Below, one piece after another: positions 15,100 to 19,108 of a stretch of DNA of 19,108 nucleotides. A model generated the notes under the pieces. The model did not search any database, had not been told where the DNA came from, and saw only the letters and a list, made by a program, of their open reading frames with translations. The number at the start of each line of letters is the position of its first letter. Position 1 is the first letter of the stretch. This DNA is from JADCCX01 sp031372765 (lineage in GTDB: Bacteria; Pseudomonadota; Alphaproteobacteria; Rhizobiales; Beijerinckiaceae): the NCBI GenBank assembly GCA_031372765.1, contig JANMLW010000202.1:1-19108 (forward strand). The letters are read 5' to 3'. The position numbers and the translations under genes are program-made.

Positions 15100-15437
15100 G
15101 CTTTTCAGTCCATAATCTGAGGCCGATTTGGGCCTGTTGCTTATTCATCCCGGAGCCGTTGCCGATATGCAACCGATCACAAGGACGGGTTGCCACGCAT
15201 CGTCGTCATCTCACAAGAGTATTTTCAACGCCACGATGAGGGAGATACGCCGCGAAGCCCTGCTGTCATGTCATAGAAAATTTAACGAATTGAATTGGTT
15301 AGTGCCCATTGGGGTGGCGCTTGCATCATGGCAAGATTGCGGCAACCGAGATCGCACTGCGGAGCACTTTACAATTGGTGTAAATGTGTTGCGGGGAGGC
15401 AACATTTTCGTAAAGTCCAAGCTGAACGAAGTGCCCT
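15100..15437. other. Intergenic region upstream of ilvD, no gene seen
   Basis: This gap separates the ilvD start from the stop of the YqaA-type gene. Short open frames here lack ribosome binding sites and family features. I found no convincing -35/-10 pair, no leader peptide with branched-chain codons and no known riboswitch core. It holds one exact inverted repeat (15368-15384) and a weak AGGCC/GGCCT hairpin next to the ilvD start (15120-15135). Confidence 0.5.
15368..15384. promoter_or_regulatory. Candidate operator, exact inverted repeat TTTACA-N5-TGTAAA
   Basis: Two exact six-base arms, TTTACA (15368-15373) and TGTAAA (15379-15384), flank ATTGG. The 17-bp size and five-base spacer fit a dimeric repressor site. 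It lies 269 bp upstream of the ilvD start and 53 bp past the end of the YqaA-type gene. The cognate regulator is unknown and chance cannot be excluded. Confidence 0.3.
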
Positions 15438-16019
15438 TTACAGGATCAGCGGCAGCACGAAAAATCCGCCAATAACAAAAAACAGCAGGATTGCTGTTGC
15501 CAGCGGCAAGTGCTTTTCAATGAAGGTGCGGATGTTCTCGCCGTAGTAATAAATTGCCACAGCAAACATGGCAAAAAACGTCAGGCGCGAAACGAACATC
15601 CCGATGAAAAACAAAGGCAAGCTATATTCCAGCACGCCCGACATGATGGTGACAATCTTGAAAGGGATCGGTGTCAAACCTTTGGTGATAAGCACCCAAA
15701 ACCAGAATTTTGAACCTTCATGCCGGAGATTGTTGGCCGCCTCGGCAAGACCGTAAAATTCAATGATAGACTTGCCAACAGATTCATAGAGCAAATGCCC
15801 GATGCCATAGCCCAGAAAACCGCCAGCGCAGGCTCCGGCCGTGCATACCAGAGCGTAGATCCATGACCGCCTTGGATTAGCGATGCACATGGGAATAAGC
15901 AGCGGTAAGGGAGGTATTGGGCTGAAGGAACTTTCAAAGAAAGTCACCCAGAACAACACCCAAACCGCACGCGGATGGTTCGCGTAAGACACGATCCAGT
16001 CATAAGCTCTCTTCAGCAT
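15438..16019 (-). CDS. yqaA: YqaA/DedA-type (SNARE-associated, VTT domain) membrane protein
   Basis: This 193-residue inner-membrane protein belongs to the VTT/DedA superfamily, whose members act in lipid flipping and envelope homeostasis. It starts MLKRAYDWIVSYANHPRAVW, followed by FFESSFSPIPPLPLLIPM, the family's acidic-proline loop. GGFLGYGIGHLLYESVGK comes next, then the second re-entrant region ITKGLTPIPFKIVTIMSG and a C-terminal hydrophobic segment. FxESSxxPIPP and TPxPFKxxTIxSG mark the YqaA branch. I chose the ATG at 16017-16019, which matches the usual family start, although no ribosome binding site is visible; the frame continues to a TTG at 16094. It is 154 bp from valS and has no close functional neighbour. 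A substrate is not known. Confidence 0.88.
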   Translation of the reverse strand: MLKRAYDWIVSYANHPRAVWVLFWVTFFESSFSPIPPLPLLIPMCIANPRRSWIYALVCTAGACAGGFLGYGIGHLLYESVGKSIIEFYGLAEAANNLRHEGSKFWFWVLITKGLTPIPFKIVTIMSGVLEYSLPLFFIGMFVSRLTFFAMFAVAIYYYGENIRTFIEKHLPLATAILLFFVIGGFFVLPLIL

Positions 16020-16173
16020 GGGGGAAGCAGACGCTTTCTCATCGTGACGGGTTACCGGGTCGTGATCAGAATCCACCCGATGTAACGCAGGCAATCAGCT
16101 TCACTTGTGACGCAAAAACGACAGTTTGAAGAGAGATGCAACATAATTTGATAAAGTGCATCAATTCAAGCAA

Positions 16174-18879
16174 TTATCCCAAGCGCAACACAGCCTCTGC
16201 CAACCGCATACGCCGCGCCCGCAATGTGGCCAACCGCTCGCGGTTTTCCTCCACAACCTCTTCGGGGGCCTTGGCCACGAACTCCGCGTTGCCAAGTTTC
16301 TTCTCGATGCCCATGGCTTCACCATCGAGCTTGCCGACCTCCTTGGTCAAGCGCGTCTTTTCCGCTTCGACATCAATGATACTGCCCAATGGCATGGCCG
16401 CCGCATCCCGCCTGATTTGAACCGGCACCGATTGCGCGGGAGGCGTACTGGCAAAATCGAGCTTTTCCAGTCGTGCCAGGCGCTTCAACGTGGTTTCCCA
16501 ACGGGCAACGCGAGCCTTCACCTCCTGCGACGCTTCGACGAAAGCGAGCGTCACCTGTGCGCCCCCGGGCACGTTCATTTCTGCCCGTACCGAGCGCACC
16601 TCGGTGATGAGGTCGACGATCCAGCCGACTTCCACTTCGGCGACAGGGTTTGCAAGGTGCTGCAAATCCGGCCAGTCTGCGAGACAAAGCAAGGTCTCGT
16701 TGTCTGTTTGAGCCGGGCGGGCTGCGCCCACACCGGCCTTTGCCGCCCACAACTCCTCCGTGAGATAGGGCATGAAGGGGTGCAGCAGCTTGCAGATGAC
16801 ATCGATGCAATAGGCGACTGTTGCCTGCGTCTCGGCTTTGCCGGGGCTGGCCCCTTCCGCCTGCATCACGGGCTTGGAGAGTTCGATGAACCAGTCGCAG
16901 AACGTGCCCCAGACGAAGCGATAGGCCGCATCAGCCGCCTCATTGAAGCGATAGCCCTCTATGGCCGCAGCAATATCGTGTTCTGCACGTGCCGCTTCGG
17001 ACAGCACCCACTGGTTGAGCGGGTTTGTCACCTTGGCAGGATCAAAACCCACGGCACGCTCGCAGCCGTTCATCTCGGCAAAACGCGCGGCATTCCATAT
17101 CTTGGTCGCGAAGTTGCGGTAGCCCTCAACACGCGGCATAGCGAGGCGGATATCCCTGCCCTGCATTGTCATGGCGGCAAGCATAAAGCGCAAAGCATCG
17201 GCACCGTACTGATCAATGACGGTCAGCGGATCGACGACGTTGCCCGTCGTCTTCGACATTTTCTTGCCCTTCTCGTCCCGCACGATGCCGTGCAGGATGA
17301 CGTCCTTGAAGGGCACATCATCTATGAAGTGGATGCCGGTCATCATCATGCGAGCCACCCAGAAGAACAGAATGTCAGCGCCCGTGACCAGAACGTCGTT
17401 GGGATAGAACTTGGCAAGTTCCGGCGTCTTCTGCGGCCAACCGAGGGTGGAGTATGGCCAGAGCGCGGAGGAAAACCAGGTATCGAGGACATCGGGGTCG
17501 CGGGTTAAAGGCATAACTTTACCGTAGTGCAGATCAGCCTTGTGTTGCGCTGCGTCATGGTTCAGTGCCACAAATACATGCTTGTCTGGTCCATACCACG
17601 CCGGAATCTGGTGTCCCCACCAGAGCTGCCGTGAGATGCACCATGGTTCGATGTTCTCAAGCCAGTTGAAGAAGATTTTCTCCCGCTCCTTGGGCACAAA
17701 CTTCGTCTTGCCAGTGCGCACGGCGGCCATCGCCTTTTCGGCAAGCGGCTTCACGTTCACATACCACTGCTCGGTCAGCCACGGCTCGATCACCACGCCG
17801 GAACGGTCCCCGTGGGGAACCATGTTGGTGTGAGGCTCGATCTTGGCGACGAGGTTCATCGCTTCAAGATCGGCAATGACCGCCTTGCGGCAAGCGTAGC
17901 GGTCGAGGCCACGGTATTGCGCAGGCATATGCGGTTCATCCACCATGGTGGCGTCCGCATTCATCAGGTTAATCAGCGGCACGACATCCATATGGCGCTT
18001 GTAGACCTCGTAATCGTTGAAATCATGCGCGGCGGTGATCTTGACTGCACCTGTGCCTTTTTCAGGATCGGCATAGGTATCGGCAATGATCGGCAGACGG
18101 CGGTTGACCAGTGGCAGGATCACAGTCTTGCCGATCATCCAACCGAGCTTCTCGTTTTCCGGATGAACAGCCACCGCGCCGTCACCCAGCATGGTCTCGG
18201 GGCGCGTCGTGGCGATGGTGATGAAAGTGCGATCATCTTCCGGATTATAATCAACGCCTTCAAGGGGGTAGTTAAAGTACCACATATGCCCCTTGATTTC
18301 GCGCTGCTCCACTTCAAGATCGGAAATCGCGGTCAGCAACTTGGGGTCCCAGTTGACCAGACGGCGATCCTTGTAGATCAGGCCCTGTGCGTGAAGATCG
18401 ACAAACACCTTGAGCACGGCCTCGCTGAGACCGGGGTCCATGGTGAAGCGCTCGCGGGACCAGTCACAGGACGCGCCCATGCGCTTGAGCTGATTGATGA
18501 TCGTGCCGCCTGATTCATCCTTCCACTTCCAGACTTCCTTCAGAAAAGCCTCCCGCCCCATGGTGCGCCGGTCAGTCTGGTTCTCTGCCGCCAGTTTACG
18601 TTCCACCATCATCTGCGTGGCAATGCCCGCATGATCGGTTCCGGGCTGCCAGAGCACATCCTTGCCCTTCATGCGCCAGTACCGGCAAAGCACATCCTGC
18701 AATGTGTTGTTCAGCGCATGGCCGATGTGCAGCGAGCCGGTGACATTGGGGGGCGGGATAACAATGCAGAAGCCCGGCGCATTGACGCGGGACTTGCGGC
18801 CTGCCTTGAAAGCATCGGCCTCGATCCAGGCAGCGGCAACACGCGCTTCCACGGCAGCGGGTTCAAAGGTCTTGTCCAT
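16174..18879 (-). CDS. valS: Valyl-tRNA synthetase
   Basis: This 901-residue class I aminoacyl-tRNA synthetase charges tRNA-Val. Domains in order: N-terminal Rossmann half with HIGH at residues 51-54 and GTDHAGIATQ near 80; the editing insert with TTRPETMLGD near 228, which deacylates mischarged threonine; the second Rossmann half with KMSK at 540-543; an anticodon-binding helical domain; and a charged C-terminal coiled coil (about 825-901, EAEKTRLTKEVGKLDGEAM onward) that clamps the tRNA. Length and order are normal. The ATG at 18877-18879 gives MDKTFEPAAVE, the usual beginning. It follows popZ by 94 bp across a terminator-like hairpin; the popZ-valS order is conserved in many alphaproteobacteria. 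Confidence 0.97.
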   Translation of the reverse strand: MDKTFEPAAVEARVAAAWIEADAFKAGRKSRVNAPGFCIVIPPPNVTGSLHIGHALNNTLQDVLCRYWRMKGKDVLWQPGTDHAGIATQMMVERKLAAENQTDRRTMGREAFLKEVWKWKDESGGTIINQLKRMGASCDWSRERFTMDPGLSEAVLKVFVDLHAQGLIYKDRRLVNWDPKLLTAISDLEVEQREIKGHMWYFNYPLEGVDYNPEDDRTFITIATTRPETMLGDGAVAVHPENEKLGWMIGKTVILPLVNRRLPIIADTYADPEKGTGAVKITAAHDFNDYEVYKRHMDVVPLINLMNADATMVDEPHMPAQYRGLDRYACRKAVIADLEAMNLVAKIEPHTNMVPHGDRSGVVIEPWLTEQWYVNVKPLAEKAMAAVRTGKTKFVPKEREKIFFNWLENIEPWCISRQLWWGHQIPAWYGPDKHVFVALNHDAAQHKADLHYGKVMPLTRDPDVLDTWFSSALWPYSTLGWPQKTPELAKFYPNDVLVTGADILFFWVARMMMTGIHFIDDVPFKDVILHGIVRDEKGKKMSKTTGNVVDPLTVIDQYGADALRFMLAAMTMQGRDIRLAMPRVEGYRNFATKIWNAARFAEMNGCERAVGFDPAKVTNPLNQWVLSEAARAEHDIAAAIEGYRFNEAADAAYRFVWGTFCDWFIELSKPVMQAEGASPGKAETQATVAYCIDVICKLLHPFMPYLTEELWAAKAGVGAARPAQTDNETLLCLADWPDLQHLANPVAEVEVGWIVDLITEVRSVRAEMNVPGGAQVTLAFVEASQEVKARVARWETTLKRLARLEKLDFASTPPAQSVPVQIRRDAAAMPLGSIIDVEAEKTRLTKEVGKLDGEAMGIEKKLGNAEFVAKAPEEVVEENRERLATLRARRMRLAEAVLRLG

Positions 18880-18902
18880 CGTATCCCATGTTCAATACAG
18901 CA

Positions 18903-18925
18903 AAGCCGGGCAGCAGGCCCGGCTT
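18903..18925 (-). terminator. Hairpin between popZ and valS
   Basis: Exact nine-base arms AAGCCGGGC and GCCCGGCTT (18925-18917 with 18911-18903, minus strand) enclose a five-base loop. The stem is GC-rich and followed by only a short TTTG run, so it is a weak intrinsic terminator or attenuator for popZ transcripts before valS. Confidence 0.55.
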
Positions 18926-18973
18926 CGATCAGGGTTTAGCGTGAATGCTACAAACCGGAGAGAAGCTGCCGCG

Positions 18974-19108
18974 TCAACGTCCGCCGCGCGATACGCGCTC
19001 GATTTCTGACCGTACAAGCCGCTCGACGATGGTGGGCAGGTTATCATCCAGCCAGGACCGGATCATCGGCCGCATGACATCCTGCATCAGGTCTTCCAGT
19101 GTCCGCGC
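18974..19108 (-). CDS. popZ: PopZ-type polar organizing protein, C-terminal part
   Basis: The window edge cuts this gene; the last 44 residues are present and end RVSRGGR. They contain LEDLMQDVMRPMIRSWLDDN followed by LPTIVERLVRSEIERV, the conserved C-terminal helices of the PopZ (DUF2497) family. These helices drive assembly of the PopZ polar matrix that anchors the chromosome origin through ParB in Caulobacter and relatives. The family's location next to valS in alphaproteobacteria supports the call. The N-terminal partner-binding part and the acidic proline-rich linker lie outside the window. Confidence 0.9.
   Translation of the reverse strand, partial: ARTLEDLMQDVMRPMIRSWLDDNLPTIVERLVRSEIERVSRGGR

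Noticed and set aside
14068..15120. Plus-strand open frame of 350 codons opposite ilvD
   Set aside because: It mirrors ilvD codons and has a His/Gly/Arg-rich composition typical of antisense frames.
16156..17508. Long plus-strand open frame of 450 codons opposite valS
   Set aside because: It lies fully inside the valS gene on the other strand, lacks a ribosome binding site and shows no family features; valS is certain.

Overview
The window is a chromosomal stretch from an alphaproteobacterium, most likely a Rhizobiales-type lineage, though no species can be named. The evidence is the popZ-valS pair, maf followed by a yacG-like start, tRNA-Tyr next to rlmB, an ExoR-like Sel1 protein beside ilvD, and a leader matching the SAM-II riboswitch class, which was described mainly from alphaproteobacteria. 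G+C looks moderate to high and even. I see no integrase, transposase, prophage or CRISPR array.

Left part (1-5099, minus strand). A SsuA/TauA-type ABC transporter operon starts from a strong TTGACA-17-TATATA promoter at 5071-5099. Its leader looks like a SAM-II riboswitch carrying an extra hairpin, followed by a hairpin that would hide the ribosome binding site. The order is binding protein (3923-4903), permease (3009-3848), ATPase (2220-3005), OsmC-type peroxidase (1698-2207) and FkbM-type methyltransferase (811-1680). maf and the first codons of a yacG-like gene follow. SAM control suggests that the transporter brings in methionine or a sulfur source feeding methionine synthesis.

Middle part (5270-11402, plus strand). 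A branched-chain-amino-acid-type ABC operon runs divergently: LivK-like binding protein, a single fused LivH-LivM permease, LivG and LivF (overlapping starts). An orphan TctC/Bug binding protein and a small diacylglycerol kinase gene follow closely. In both transporter operons a large inverted repeat lies between the binding-protein gene and the permease gene, where it could set unequal expression of the two.

Right part (11412-19108). This is housekeeping: tRNA-Tyr(GTA) with its own promoter (minus), rlmB (plus), and on the minus strand an ExoR-like Sel1-repeat protein overlapping the end of ilvD, ilvD (dihydroxy-acid dehydratase), a YqaA/DedA-type membrane protein, valS, and the 3' end of popZ. 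A terminator-like hairpin separates popZ from valS. The two gaps over 300 bases are 4904-5269 (promoter, riboswitch and an unresolved liv promoter region) and 15100-15437 (one clean inverted repeat, otherwise nothing recognised).
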